Source: FEN-1191 sp036490715
GTDB taxonomy: Bacteria > Pseudomonadota > Gammaproteobacteria > Steroidobacterales > Steroidobacteraceae
Reading direction: 5' to 3'
Assembly (NCBI GenBank): GCA_036490715.1
Contig: DASXDL010000035.1
Coordinates: forward strand, 38,629-102,628
DNA: 64,000 nucleotides
The position numbers were made by a program, and so were the translations under genes. Each line of letters opens with the position of its first letter. Position 1 is the stretch's first letter. A model generated the notes under the pieces. It saw only the letters and a list, made by a program, of their open reading frames with translations. It was not told the origin of the DNA and did not search any database. Positions 35,640 to 44,705 of the stretch are shown in pieces.

Positions 35640-36824
35640 ATGCACACAGTCCTGAGAAATGCGTCTACGGCACGCACATCGCCTGTGCGCTATGGCCTGC
35701 TCGCCCTAACAATTACCTGGCTTTATGCGGCACCCGTCGGCGCGCAGTCCCTGACGATTGCCCCGATCACTGATCCTGCCTACGGCATCAAGGCGTTCAA
35801 CATCAGCATCCCTGCCGGCTGGAAGTTTGAAGGCACAGTCGTGGCCGGTCCTGAATGCAGCCGCATCCCGATGCCGGTGTTTCGCGCCTATTCTCCCGAC
35901 GGTTTGACCGAGATGCGGCTGCTGCCCGCCTTCAACTGGACCTTTCACCCCAGCATGAAGGGCTTTCGTCCGGTCAACGGCTGCCTGCCGTATAGCGGCG
36001 CGATCTCCGCGGCAGATTTCCTCAAGCACTATATGGAGATGGTCGCCGGCAACGGCCTGCATCTCGTCGGGCCGATGGCTGTGGGCACCGCCTACCAGCA
36101 ACGCGTCGCCGGAGTCGCGCAGAACATGAATCACATCAGTCCCAACATCCGTGGCTCGGCCGACGCAGCTGCTGTACGTATCGAGACCGTCAATGGCACC
36201 TTCATCATCGAGCAGCGTCTGCGCGCCTATGTCGAATGCCGGATTGCCACTAGCGGGCCCGACATCAACGGCGGTGGCTGCTCCGCGCACGTCGATGTCG
36301 AGCGCGCTCCCAAGGGCAAGCTCGATGCCCTCTGCAGCTTGGTCGATGCCCATGATCTGGTCAGGACACCACACGAGGACGCCTGGCTGCAGCGCGTGCA
36401 ACAGACCATGACGCAGCGGGCGCGCGAGGACCAGGCCCAGCTCACCCGTCAGGAACAGGCCAGCCAGTCAATGCTCAAGAGGCAATTCGATGACTTTATG
36501 GCCACCTCGCAGCGCAATCACGAGGCCTTCATGGCGCAGCAGGAATCCTCATTCCGCAGTTCGATGACTAATGCCAACGCCGCGATGAATGCGCGCACCA
36601 CGGCCGCCTCCGACTGGGTCGACTACGCTCTCGACCAGCAGACGGTCGTCGGCCAGGGCGGCTTGGCCAAGGTGTCGAACTCGTATTCGCACACCTGGTC
36701 CAGTACCGTCGGTGGTCAGACCCAGTGGTTCCAGACCAACGACCCCAACGCCAATCCGAACGGTGCTCTTTCTGGCAATTGGACCCAGGACACCAAGGTC
36801 CACGGCAACGGCCAACCGTATTAG
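35640..36824 (+). CDS. Secreted hypothetical protein with coiled-coil region
   Basis: A 394-residue exported protein. A hydrophobic signal (YGLLALTITWLYAAPVGAQ) is followed by a globular domain of about 200 residues with three or four cysteines (PECSRIP, NGCLPYS, VECRIAT, GGCSAHV). A Gln- and Arg-rich helix at about 245-305 (MTQRAREDQAQLTRQEQ) looks like a coiled coil. The C-terminus is rich in Asn, Ser, Thr and Gly. I do not recognise a family with certainty. The coding frame is clean, long and of normal codon use. Confidence 0.7.
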   Translation: MHTVLRNASTARTSPVRYGLLALTITWLYAAPVGAQSLTIAPITDPAYGIKAFNISIPAGWKFEGTVVAGPECSRIPMPVFRAYSPDGLTEMRLLPAFNWTFHPSMKGFRPVNGCLPYSGAISAADFLKHYMEMVAGNGLHLVGPMAVGTAYQQRVAGVAQNMNHISPNIRGSADAAAVRIETVNGTFIIEQRLRAYVECRIATSGPDINGGGCSAHVDVERAPKGKLDALCSLVDAHDLVRTPHEDAWLQRVQQTMTQRAREDQAQLTRQEQASQSMLKRQFDDFMATSQRNHEAFMAQQESSFRSSMTNANAAMNARTTAASDWVDYALDQQTVVGQGGLAKVSNSYSHTWSSTVGGQTQWFQTNDPNANPNGALSGNWTQDTKVHGNGQPY

Positions 36825-36845
36825 CCCAAGGCAGCATCGCCAAGC

Positions 36846-37136
36846 ATGGTGTGGATTCTCACACTCGCGCTGCAGCTCGGGTTCCTCGCCGCTGGCGTCC
36901 TTCGCGCAGAGCAGGCCGGAGTTTGGAGCTGGTCCATGTTCTTCTTTGCGCTGGGTTTTGCCGCCGTGGAGATCATCATCGGCGTCGTGCCTGCCATGAC
37001 TCTCGACCTCCACAGCCGCAGCTATTGGTGGATCGTCGGAGCCGGTTGGCTAATTGCCGCGCTGAACTTCGTCTGGTTCATTATCGTCTGCCGTCGATGG
37101 AAGCCCACCGGCGGCGGTCCTGGGCAATCGCGCTAG
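36846..37136 (+). CDS. Small membrane protein, hypothetical
   Basis: A 96-residue protein with three hydrophobic segments (WILTLALQLGFLAAGVL; WSMFFFALGFAAVEIIIGVV; WWIVGAGWLIAALNFVWFII) and a basic, Gly/Pro-rich tail. It begins 21 bases after the secreted protein gene and may be co-transcribed with it. No family is recognised. The three-helix topology and short length are consistent with an accessory membrane protein. Confidence 0.55.
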   Translation: MVWILTLALQLGFLAAGVLRAEQAGVWSWSMFFFALGFAAVEIIIGVVPAMTLDLHSRSYWWIVGAGWLIAALNFVWFIIVCRRWKPTGGGPGQSR

Positions 37137-37158
37137 ACACCCGACCCACCGCGCGACG

Positions 37159-37784
37159 TCAATGACTGGCGCGACCCTCGCCGGAGACTTTTGATTGCAC
37201 TTTCTGCCACGTGCCGGTGCCGAGCCGACCGGTAGCGACCAAGGTAGTTTTCGAAACGACTTGATGGGTTCCGGTGTGATTCCACGCCAGGGTGGTCGAG
37301 TTGAGGCTGTAATGGCCTTTGGCGGCAGCGAATGTGCCACCGTGCCCTGGCACCGCGCCGGGTCCTTCGGCATGAAACTTGTAAGTGCCGTCCGGGCGAA
37401 TCTCCCAGACCCAGCGCGAGAGGCCGAGCTGATTGGGCACACTGACTTCCCAGGTGCCCACAAGACTACTGTCGACTCCAACCGGGACCTGCGCGTTCTG
37501 TAGGTCGCCGGGCGTACAAGGGCGCAGAGCGTTTTGCTTTATGTAGCAGGGGTCGTAGTGCGGCCCGGCGCAGGACCCGAATAGCCTTCGCACTGTCCCA
37601 TACAGGTTTGGAAGTTGAACGGACAGATAAATTCCTGTCCAGTGCACATGGCGGCCTCCTGATTGGAGCAACGCAGCGCACAAGCATCCTGGACGATGGC
37701 CGGCCCTGACATGATCGTTGCTGCCAGGGCCAGGACCAGGACCAGTCGCGGTAGATTCAGCGATCGATTCGATGTAGTTCTCAT
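37159..37784 (-). pseudogene. Frameshifted secreted cysteine-rich protein
   Basis: Two minus-strand frames look like one broken gene. The upstream one (37784-37539) gives a signal peptide (LVLVLALAATIMSGPAIV) and a cysteine-rich segment with CALRC, CTGQEFIC and CMGQC. The downstream one, open to 37159, continues with HYDPCYIKQNALRPCTPGD and a lipocalin-like domain (VGTWEVSVP, PDGTYKFHAEG). Both read through the GGGCC run near 37570-37580; adding one G there joins them as SGPAPGPHYDPCYIK. Together they would give a protein of about 208 residues. This is a single-base deletion, an assembly error or, less likely, programmed frameshifting. Confidence 0.6.
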
Positions 37785-37901
37785 GCGCAGGCGCGCGCGC
37801 ACTTTCGCAATAGCCAGATATTTTCCGCTGGGCGACGTTCCAGGTCGCCGCGTCGGAAGTGGGTACGTGGTCTGGGCCTGAAGTCTAATAGCGGCTGCGC
37901 T

Positions 37902-38783
37902 TCACGGGTGGCCACGCGTACCGAGAGCCAGAGCCGCATAGACGATCGAGATGCTGCTCCACACCCCGAGCGTGAAGTACAGTGACATCCACAATACCTC
38001 GGTCCTCCAGTCTTCCCATCGGTACGACACGACTCGGCGCCCACACAGCTCAGCGATCCCTTGGGTGATGCTCAGGTACTGGTGGCCAGCGGTTTGAGAC
38101 GCGCGCCATCTCGACCAGTACATCGGAACATCGTATAAGAACATGAACACGACGTAGGCCGCACCGCCGAGACACCAGATGATCATCGGCGGGTACAGAT
38201 TCACGAGCCGATGCGGCCCGATCACCAGCAGGCTCGCCACGACGAGCACCGCCGACAATCCCCAGATCGAATTCTCCACGGCATGGCCGCGCTGGGCCGT
38301 CGTCATCACGGCGTACCACGAAAATCCTTCGGCAATAACGATGAGCGGCACAATGCCGAGCGACACCGCTTGCCCGAAGAGGCTATGACTCAACAACGCA
38401 GTTCGATGCAGTATCAAGGCCCACTGCGCCGCGAAGCACAACTCGGCGAAGGTCGCTACCGTGCGGCCGAAAACAACGTTGGATAGGCGGCAATCGACCA
38501 GAACGATGCGGGGAATATCGTAGACCGGCAGCACGGATCGGAATGCGCAACCAAATACGTAGCCGGCGGATAACAGCAGCTGCAGGCGTGCGGCAGTATC
38601 GGCCGCCATACTAATCGCCATCGAGCCACGCGAAACTGCGATCGCCGACAACAACCAAAGAGCCAGGTTCAGAACAGCAATCGCGCAAAGCAGCGCGTGC
38701 CAGCGGGCAACGGTGTGCGGCCTCAGGCCGATTACTTGCACGTTCAGACTTGGGACCTCACGGCCGCGTAAGAGGCAATTCAA
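37902..38783 (-). CDS. Multi-pass membrane protein, hypothetical
   Basis: A 293-residue protein with about seven hydrophobic segments, for example HALLCAIAVLNLALWLLSAI and SIWGLSAVLVVASLLVIG. It has short loops and no obvious catalytic motif. The sequence VLPVYDIPRIVLVDCRLSNV and a Trp/Arg-rich C-terminal region (YRWEDWRTEVLW) may help to find relatives. The start could be ATG at 38783 or GTG at 38741. It lies divergent from the glycosyltransferase that opens the next region. I do not recognise the family. Confidence 0.6.
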   Translation of the reverse strand: MNCLLRGREVPSLNVQVIGLRPHTVARWHALLCAIAVLNLALWLLSAIAVSRGSMAISMAADTAARLQLLLSAGYVFGCAFRSVLPVYDIPRIVLVDCRLSNVVFGRTVATFAELCFAAQWALILHRTALLSHSLFGQAVSLGIVPLIVIAEGFSWYAVMTTAQRGHAVENSIWGLSAVLVVASLLVIGPHRLVNLYPPMIIWCLGGAAYVVFMFLYDVPMYWSRWRASQTAGHQYLSITQGIAELCGRRVVSYRWEDWRTEVLWMSLYFTLGVWSSISIVYAALALGTRGHP

Positions 38784-38928
38784 CCACCGGGATGGGTACT
38801 TTCACTGCGCCGGAACGACTCAAACTCCCGATCAGCAAGTAATTTCAGCCGGTGGATCAGACCGGATAGTATTCCATCGAGCGGCAGTTACAACCCAGAC
38901 CCGGTTCTTCGCGAAGGTGCGTTTGCCT

Positions 38929-39747
38929 GTGACCAACAAAACCCCTTCGTCGGCGTCCGTCAGTTGCCTCATGGTCACTAAAGGGACTCCCGAGCGGCTG
39001 CCAGGAATTCTAACTTCAATCGCCTGTTTCAAGCGGCAGACCCACGCGCCCCTTGAGTTAGTGATCGTCACGGATAGCAAGGACCCGAACGCCCCGAGTC
39101 GCGTAGAAGCACTGGTGAAATCGATCGATGCACCCGGCGTGAGAACGGTGGGCGGCAAAGATGGAATGACGCTGGGTGCTTTGCGCAATCTGAGCATGCA
39201 GCTATCCGCCGGCGCACTCCTCTGCCAATGGGATGATGACGATTTCCATCATCCAGAGCGTGTTGCCGATCAAGTTACTAGTTTGACCAACGGCGACGCC
39301 ATGGCCGTATTGCTGGAAGACATGCTGCAGTATTACCCGACCTCAAGACGACTCTGGTGGCTCAACTGGCGTGCGACCGAGGCGCGCGGTCACCCTGGTA
39401 CGCTGCTGTGCAGAAGGGAATGTGGAATTTCATACCCTGAGGTCGGCCAGGACTCTGTCCGAGGAGAGGATCTGGCAGTCGCACGACAACTGATCGCGGC
39501 CGGCGCACTCGCCACTCTTCGAGACAAGCCGTATCTCTACGTGTACGTCAGTCACGGCCAGAATACCTATGAGATCGAGCACCACCAGATGCTCACGGCT
39601 CGTCTGGGCGTTTCGCGTGGACGGATCGCGCGTCACGAGCGACAGCTTCGCCTGCAACTCGCAGCCTTCGAACCTCTACTCAACGGCGCTAACATCGTTG
39701 CCCCAAACGCTGACGAGGGTATTTTTCCTCTCTCTGCGCCTGATTGA
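38929..39747 (+). CDS. Glycosyltransferase family 2-like protein
   Basis: A 272-residue GT-A type protein. It opens with VSCLMVTKGTPERLPGILTS, has the nucleotide-binding region APLELVIVTDS and an Asp-rich LCQWDDDDFHHPERVADQV that stands for the DXD metal motif. It lacks membrane helices. I chose GTG at 38929, 11 bases after AAGG; the longer frame to 38713 is antisense to the membrane protein gene. It lies 148 bases upstream of the lipoyl-like genes on the same strand, so it may belong to that cluster. Confidence 0.8.
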   Translation: MTNKTPSSASVSCLMVTKGTPERLPGILTSIACFKRQTHAPLELVIVTDSKDPNAPSRVEALVKSIDAPGVRTVGGKDGMTLGALRNLSMQLSAGALLCQWDDDDFHHPERVADQVTSLTNGDAMAVLLEDMLQYYPTSRRLWWLNWRATEARGHPGTLLCRRECGISYPEVGQDSVRGEDLAVARQLIAAGALATLRDKPYLYVYVSHGQNTYEIEHHQMLTARLGVSRGRIARHERQLRLQLAAFEPLLNGANIVAPNADEGIFPLSAPD

Positions 39748-39895
39748 GCTCGCCGCAAACACCCGCATCGCTGCGGGTACACCGCCAAGCGTCATTATGA
39801 CATTCGCGCATGGTAGCCGCCGGGGCAAAGTGCTAAGTTGAATCGCCACGCGGTGCGCGGAATCAATGGCTTTCCAAGAAGGATACGCAACTCCG

Positions 39896-40249
39896 ATGCT
39901 TATTGAGCTTTCGCTGCCGTTGATCAATCCGCATATGGTCTATGCCAGCATCGATGCGATACCCATACGCCTCGACACAAAGCTGACCGTCGGCCAGACC
40001 ATCGTGGAGCTGACCGTTGACCTGAGCGATCAGTTCCCGCACGACTGTCCTCCGGTCTCTCATTACAGACTTTGCACTTGTGAGGCGGCGTGGCTCAGGG
40101 AGCTGTCGATCGCGGTCGGCGAGAAAGTGCCGGTCGGTGCTGTGCTGGCAAGATTTAGCAATACACCTGATGAAGCCGTGGACCAGCATGCCGGCCGGCC
40201 ACTGCGCACCACCGTTGTGGGTGTCACACGGGAATGGCAGGCCTGGTGA
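39896..40249 (+). CDS. Lipoyl-like domain protein without the attachment lysine
   Basis: A 117-residue protein that resembles the lipoyl carrier at 41622-41927. Both begin with the pattern K/E-L-x-LP (here LIELSLPLIN) and share a second-half strand pair, LRELSIAVGEKVPVGAVLAR here versus LRRILVAAGEWQQVGEPLAI there. The position of the DTHK hairpin is replaced by a longer loop containing HDCPPVSHYRLC, with no lysine. I therefore predict the fold but not lipoylation. ATG at 39896 matches the start pattern of its paralogue; ATG at 39866 is possible. Its stop overlaps the next gene by GTGA. Confidence 0.65.
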   Translation: MLIELSLPLINPHMVYASIDAIPIRLDTKLTVGQTIVELTVDLSDQFPHDCPPVSHYRLCTCEAAWLRELSIAVGEKVPVGAVLARFSNTPDEAVDQHAGRPLRTTVVGVTREWQAW

Positions 40250-41652
40250 AAAAACTCGAACTGCCATTGGGCCCATTGGCAGGCGATGACTTTGTGGTCC
40301 ATCGCTCCGGGCTGCGCTGGCTGGTTTCGGACGGACATGCCTGCCAGGCTGGCGAGCCAGTCGCGTTTTGCAATATAGGACTTCGATCGGCCGATGGCAG
40401 AGTGCGCTCGACGGCGCCATTCAAGCGCGAACAAGCCGACCTTCAGCTCATACTGGCTGCGCCAATGCCGGGAGTGCTGCGTCACTTTCCCGGCGCTTCA
40501 CGCGGCGGCTGGCTCGACCAACTCGATCGGTATCAGCATTGGGATGAAAATTTCATCCCGGCGTCGCTGGAGGTTGCCCAGAACCAGCAAACCCAGCCGG
40601 CGTGGCGGCTGAGCTTGATGGCCGGGGAGCGGATGACCGAACTGGCGGAAGACCGCTCGGGGCGTCTCACGGGCTGGCGCAGGTTAAGACGGTCGTGGCA
40701 TGGCGAGCGTGCGGGCCATGGCACTTTGCTCAGCTTTGGCACCTGCGAACAAAATGGTGTCTTTCTCGGCGAGCAGCACGATTTTTCGGAGTTGTTGGCC
40801 TCAAGCCCCGGCCCGCTGCACGCGATCCATATCGGGGATGAGAGTCTGGTTCCGGCGGCGGCAGTCTTGGCAGACCGCATGCGGCGCGACGCCGCGGCGA
40901 ACACGCTGCTGGCTGCCGACATGACACAGTCCATTCTCGGCGGCCCGAGCGCGCCCGGGCCAGCCGACTGGTTTCACGCCGGCAGTACACTCTCGGCCCT
41001 GACGCGCTGCCCCCTGAGCGAGCGCTACGATCTGCTGACCAGAGAAGGTTTGTCGGGCCCGGCCACGGTGGAAGCTGTGGTGCTTTCAATTAACGCCGAG
41101 CCGAAGGTAGTTCTGCGTCACAGAAAACTGGGCTATCGGGCCTTCTGGCACCGCTTTCGCGTCGACGCTACTGGGCACGCGATCCGCAATTGGCTCAACG
41201 TCAGCTTTGAACCCCTGGCGCGCACCGTAGAGGATATCAAGAACGATCTTTTGGACCTGCGCAAATTGCTGGCCGATCGCGGCGTAAAGCAGGTCCTGAT
41301 CATGAACGCGCTATCGTCGTCCGGAGGCGAGAGCATCTTCAGTTATGCCGCATTTACGCGCGCGCTTGGAGATGAACTGAGCAGCGTGCGAGCGAAGGAA
41401 CTCAACCTCATGCTGCATGATCTGGCTGAGGAGACGGACATCGCCATCGTCGACGTCGACTTGATCGCCGCAGGTCTGGGCGCGGGCGCGCACATTCCGG
41501 ACGGCGTTCATCAAAGTGGTCAGCTGCAGGACGAATTGCGCCGGGAGATATTCCACATACTCGAGCGGCGGCGGTTTTTCGCGCGCGCCGCTCTGGCAGA
41601 ATCAGAAGATCCTGCGCGCGCTCACACCATCTCGTACGTAACGCTCGACTGA
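40246..41652 (+). CDS. Lipoyl-like domain / SGNH-like hydrolase fusion
   Basis: A 468-residue protein. The first 90 residues start with KKLELPLGPL and contain CQAGEPVAFCNI, matching the lipoyl-like pattern of its neighbours. Residues from about 180 look like an SGNH/GDSL hydrolase: IHIGDESLVPAAAVLADRM (block I with GDxS), VEAVVLSINAEP (block III, Asn) and HIPDGVHQSGQLQDE (block V, DxxH). Such domains act as esterases or O-acyltransferases. The GTG at 40246 gives a GTGA overlap with the preceding gene; ATG at 40234 adds four residues. The 3' end overlaps the convergent lipoyl carrier by 31 bases. Confidence 0.7.
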   Translation: MKKLELPLGPLAGDDFVVHRSGLRWLVSDGHACQAGEPVAFCNIGLRSADGRVRSTAPFKREQADLQLILAAPMPGVLRHFPGASRGGWLDQLDRYQHWDENFIPASLEVAQNQQTQPAWRLSLMAGERMTELAEDRSGRLTGWRRLRRSWHGERAGHGTLLSFGTCEQNGVFLGEQHDFSELLASSPGPLHAIHIGDESLVPAAAVLADRMRRDAAANTLLAADMTQSILGGPSAPGPADWFHAGSTLSALTRCPLSERYDLLTREGLSGPATVEAVVLSINAEPKVVLRHRKLGYRAFWHRFRVDATGHAIRNWLNVSFEPLARTVEDIKNDLLDLRKLLADRGVKQVLIMNALSSSGGESIFSYAAFTRALGDELSSVRAKELNLMLHDLAEETDIAIVDVDLIAAGLGAGAHIPDGVHQSGQLQDELRREIFHILERRRFFARAALAESEDPARAHTISYVTLD

Positions 41653-41927
41653 GCCAGATCCTCGGCGCGCTCAGGCAGTGGCTCGTCGGCACCATCACTG
41701 AGAATGGCCAAAGGTTCGCCCACTTGTTGCCACTCGCCGGCCGCAACCAGAATCCTGCGCAACACCGTTTTTGAACTTGCCCGCATCTCCACCACGGCCT
41801 TGTGTGTATCGAGTTCAAGTACCAGGTCGCCGGGATTGAACCGGGTTCCCGGCGATCCGTGCCATTCAAGCACGCGAACTTCCGTTAGATCATCGATCGG
41901 AGCGGGTAATACGAGTTTGTAAAACAT
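41622..41927 (-). CDS. Stand-alone lipoyl (biotinyl/lipoyl-attachment) carrier protein
   Basis: A 101-residue protein consisting of little more than one lipoyl domain. The attachment hairpin is LVLELDTHKAVVEMRA with Lys43 at the tip, the usual place for lipoate in E2 proteins. The second half is LRRILVAAGEWQQVGEPLAI. There is no peripheral-subunit-binding or acyltransferase domain, so it is a free carrier, unlike normal E2. It is the last gene of the minus-strand operon, 27 bases after E1 beta. It is therefore the probable acyl acceptor of that E1. A short acidic tail follows. Confidence 0.85.
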   Translation of the reverse strand: MFYKLVLPAPIDDLTEVRVLEWHGSPGTRFNPGDLVLELDTHKAVVEMRASSKTVLRRILVAAGEWQQVGEPLAILSDGADEPLPERAEDLAQSSVTYEMV

Positions 41928-41954
41928 CCTTGTCCTTAAGTTACTTGCTAGGAC

Positions 41955-42944
41955 CTAGCGAGTTTGCAGTAGATCACGAACCGACTCGGCGACCCGTGCG
42001 GCATTCGGCAAACTCGCAGCTTCCAGCACCGGGTTCGACGATACTGGTGCGGCCACCGCGCCCAGTCGCGACACCTTGAGCGGTCCTAGTTTGGCCTGAA
42101 CCTGGCAGGCGACCTCGGCGCCGATGCCGCAGCCCATCTGGCCCTCCTCGAGTGTTAGAAGCGCGCCGGTTTTCGCCACCGATGTGCAGATGGTCGACAA
42201 ATCAAGCGGCGCCAGGCTGCGCAGGTCGATCACCTCGCAGTCGATGCCGCTGGCCGCGAGCAGCCCGGCACCTGCAAGCGCCACGGATACCATATAAGAG
42301 TGGGCGACGATGGTGGCATGCATGCCCGATCGGGCAACGCTGGCGGCGCCAAACGGCACCCCAGAGACTGAATCATCCAGCGGACCTGAGGTAGGAAACA
42401 GCCGCTTGTGGTCGACGTAGACCACCGGCCCGTCGGCCTGCAAGGCTGTGCGCATCAATCCATAGGCGTCTGCGACATTGGATGGGGCGACCACCCGAAG
42501 TCCCGGAACCGACATGAGCCACGACTCAAACGACTGCGAGTGCGCTACGCCCTGACCCTTGGCGCCGGCCGTCAGTTTGACCACCAGCGGAACACGAAGC
42601 TGCCCCCCGGTCTTGAATCGCGCCTTGGCCGCGTAATTGACCAACGGATCCAGTGCGAGCAGCACGAAGTCCATATAGGTGATGCTCACCAACGGACGCA
42701 GCCCGGCCGCAGCCGCACCGACACCCAGACCCACCATCGCGGCTTCGGCGACCGGGGTATCACGCACCCTCACGGGGCCAAAGCGCTCAAACAGTCCGTA
42801 AAACTCCTTGTACGATCCGCCGAAGGCGCCGACGTCCTGACCCAGGACGATCGTGTTCGGATCAGATTCAAGCCGCTCACCTACCGCGCGACAGATCGCC
42901 TCGCGAAAGAACACGCGCCGCACGCGGGCGGGCTCAGCCGACAT
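41955..42944 (-). CDS. 2-oxoacid dehydrogenase E1 component, beta subunit
   Basis: A 329-residue transketolase-like protein. The N-terminal region has FFREAICRAVGERLESDPNT, the GAFGGSYKEF segment, and the Glu in DTPVAEAAMVGLGVG that activates thiamine diphosphate. VAHSQSFESWLMSVPGLRVV gives the conserved His. The C-terminal domain is the usual transketolase C fold (IDCEVIDLRSLAPLDLSTI). It forms a heterotetramer with the alpha subunit. ATG at 42944 has GGAGG eight bases upstream and overlaps the alpha stop by 11 bases. No E2 catalytic domain or E3 lies in the window. Confidence 0.9.
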   Translation of the reverse strand: MSAEPARVRRVFFREAICRAVGERLESDPNTIVLGQDVGAFGGSYKEFYGLFERFGPVRVRDTPVAEAAMVGLGVGAAAAGLRPLVSITYMDFVLLALDPLVNYAAKARFKTGGQLRVPLVVKLTAGAKGQGVAHSQSFESWLMSVPGLRVVAPSNVADAYGLMRTALQADGPVVYVDHKRLFPTSGPLDDSVSGVPFGAASVARSGMHATIVAHSYMVSVALAGAGLLAASGIDCEVIDLRSLAPLDLSTICTSVAKTGALLTLEEGQMGCGIGAEVACQVQAKLGPLKVSRLGAVAAPVSSNPVLEAASLPNAARVAESVRDLLQTR

Positions 42945-43869
42945 CAGCGAACGCCTCCGCCGGCACCGGCAGCGGCGACGCCTCGGCAAAGGCGCAGGCG
43001 GCTGTTACCTTAGCGAGCGCCTCGGCGCGCAGTGCCTCGGCGGCCTGCGCGCTCAGCGCGCCCTCTGCGCGCAACGCGCTCTCAAGCCGGTTAATGGGAT
43101 CAAGCTCTCGATCGGCGGCGAGCTCCTTCTGTCCTCGCGTTTCTCGCGCCGAGGTCGAATGCGACGCAAAGCGGCGCGAGACGCACTCCAGGAAGGCCGG
43201 ACCGGCGCCGCTTCGAATTCCCTTGACCAATTCCACCGCGGCCTGGCGCACCGCCCGCAGGTCCATGCCATCGACGGTGCGAGCTTTGATACCGAAGGGG
43301 GCGGCAAGATTCGAGAGTTGCCGCGGCGCCAGGGCGATCGCCCGTGGGGTCGATACCGAGTACAGGTTGTTGTCACACACCAGCAACAGCGGCAGTTGCC
43401 AAAGTGCCGCGATGTTCATGGTTTCGTGTAACGCTCCGGCCCCGCACGCGCCGTCCCCAAACAGGCAGGCGGCGATGCTTCCCTGGGCTTGGCTCTGCAG
43501 TGCCAGGGCAACGCCAGCCGCAATGCTCAAGTTGCCGGCGACCACGGCATGGGCGCCGAAGAAGCCGGCGGAAGGCTGAGACAAATGACCGCGCCCGCCG
43601 CGGCCAAGACAAGGTCCGGTAGCCCTGCCGATCAATTCGGCCATGACGACCCCGGGATCGAGCCCACGCGCGAGCGCGGGCGCGATTGAGCGACCGCTAC
43701 ACAGCAATTGATCGCGCGGCAACAGCGCCGCTGCCAGCCCCACCGCAACAGCTTCCTGGCCACTGGAGAGCAGCTGAAATCCGCAGTCGGCCCGGTTTAG
43801 CAACGCCGCCTCGAACGCGCGCGCGAGCATCATCGCGGCGAGCGCCTCGATATCTTTGCCTTCGGTCAC
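42934..43869 (-). CDS. 2-oxoacid dehydrogenase E1 component, alpha subunit
   Basis: A 311-residue thiamine-diphosphate-binding subunit. The cofactor motif is present as LFGDGACGAGALHETMNIAA then LLVCDNNLYSVST (GDG...NN). The active-site His lies in FFGAHAVVAGNLSIAAG. The GTG at 43869 forms a GTGA overlap with the preceding SGNH-like gene; the longer frame to 43971 would overlap it by about 100 bases. The subunit decarboxylates a 2-oxoacid and, with beta, passes the acyl group to a lipoyl domain. Substrate specificity cannot be read from the sequence. Confidence 0.9.
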   Translation of the reverse strand: MTEGKDIEALAAMMLARAFEAALLNRADCGFQLLSSGQEAVAVGLAAALLPRDQLLCSGRSIAPALARGLDPGVVMAELIGRATGPCLGRGGRGHLSQPSAGFFGAHAVVAGNLSIAAGVALALQSQAQGSIAACLFGDGACGAGALHETMNIAALWQLPLLLVCDNNLYSVSTPRAIALAPRQLSNLAAPFGIKARTVDGMDLRAVRQAAVELVKGIRSGAGPAFLECVSRRFASHSTSARETRGQKELAADRELDPINRLESALRAEGALSAQAAEALRAEALAKVTAACAFAEASPLPVPAEAFADVG

Positions 43870-44705
43870 AGGCGTGGCCGAGCGATCCCGCCGCTGACTC
43901 TGCCGGAAACCATCCGCAATAGCGCCCGCATCAAAGGCATGCGCCATCTGAGCCCGATCCGCGGGGCGCATAGATCACGCAGCACACTTCGAATCCCCCC
44001 ATAAACGTCATGCGATCCGGCCAAAGATGCCTGAGCGTGACCGTTTACGTGGGTACGCTTTAGTGGTCCGCTGTAGCTTAGAGCGGAAAGACCGGTTGAG
44101 CCGCCCGAGTAGCGCAGCTTGTGCCGAGCCAGCGCCGCATGGATCGCCGCTGCGTCCACCAGGTGATCGATTCCAACCGTCAGCAACGTCTCTACGACGG
44201 TATTAGATGCCGAGAGCCGCGCTTCAGCCGAGCCAAGACGCGCATCGGCCTGCAGGTTCATCGCGCCGGCATCGGCAAATGCCCGATCGATGTCGATTAC
44301 GAAAAAACCGAACTCCTGCGACAGACGAGTCGCAAGCAGGTTGAGCCGTCGCAGCAGCGGCAGCACCGAGCAGTCATCGCCGGTGGTATAGCGGAATATC
44401 GAGACGGCGAACACCGTGGCGCCGCGCGCGAGTTCACGCTCGCGCAGCGCCGCAGCCGCGCGGCGCCATTCTTGTTCGATGATTGGCCAGTCGCCGTGCG
44501 TTCGCCCCAAATCGGGCAGCATCGACAGGCATACGACATCGCAACCATCGTCCTCGACCGGGCACAGAGCGTCGCGCCAAATGCAGTCGAACCTGCAGAC
44601 GCCCTGCAACTCGTCGGTCAGGCGAACTGCCACCTGCTGCCACAGCGCGTACTCCGCGGGCGAGCAACGAACAGCCAGACGGGCTGTCGCGGGCGTGGCG
44701 GTCAC
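43866..44705 (-). CDS. SGNH-like protein, degenerate
   Basis: A 279-residue protein related by pattern to the SGNH-like protein at 45721. It has VVCLSMLPDLGRTHGDWPII (block III position, no Asn), EFGFFVIDIDRAFADAGAM (the strand before block V) and no DxxH. The nucleophile block is not visible. So it keeps the fold but probably not the catalysis. The C-terminal third is basic (RIGLRWRMPLMRALLRMVSG) and may contact membrane or another protein. GTG at 44705 overlaps the glycosyltransferase stop (GTGA), and its own stop overlaps E1 alpha in the same way. Confidence 0.65.
   Translation of the reverse strand: MTATPATARLAVRCSPAEYALWQQVAVRLTDELQGVCRFDCIWRDALCPVEDDGCDVVCLSMLPDLGRTHGDWPIIEQEWRRAAAALRERELARGATVFAVSIFRYTTGDDCSVLPLLRRLNLLATRLSQEFGFFVIDIDRAFADAGAMNLQADARLGSAEARLSASNTVVETLLTVGIDHLVDAAAIHAALARHKLRYSGGSTGLSALSYSGPLKRTHVNGHAQASLAGSHDVYGGIRSVLRDLCAPRIGLRWRMPLMRALLRMVSGRVSGGIARPRL

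Noticed and set aside
37560..37590. Programmed ribosomal frameshift site
   Set aside because: There is no classical slippery heptamer followed by a pseudoknot that I can see; a one-base deletion in a G run is simpler.
41622..42944. Ordinary pyruvate or acetoin dehydrogenase operon
   Set aside because: No E2 catalytic core, no peripheral-subunit-binding domain and no dihydrolipoamide dehydrogenase are present, and the flanking genes are GT and SGNH types.
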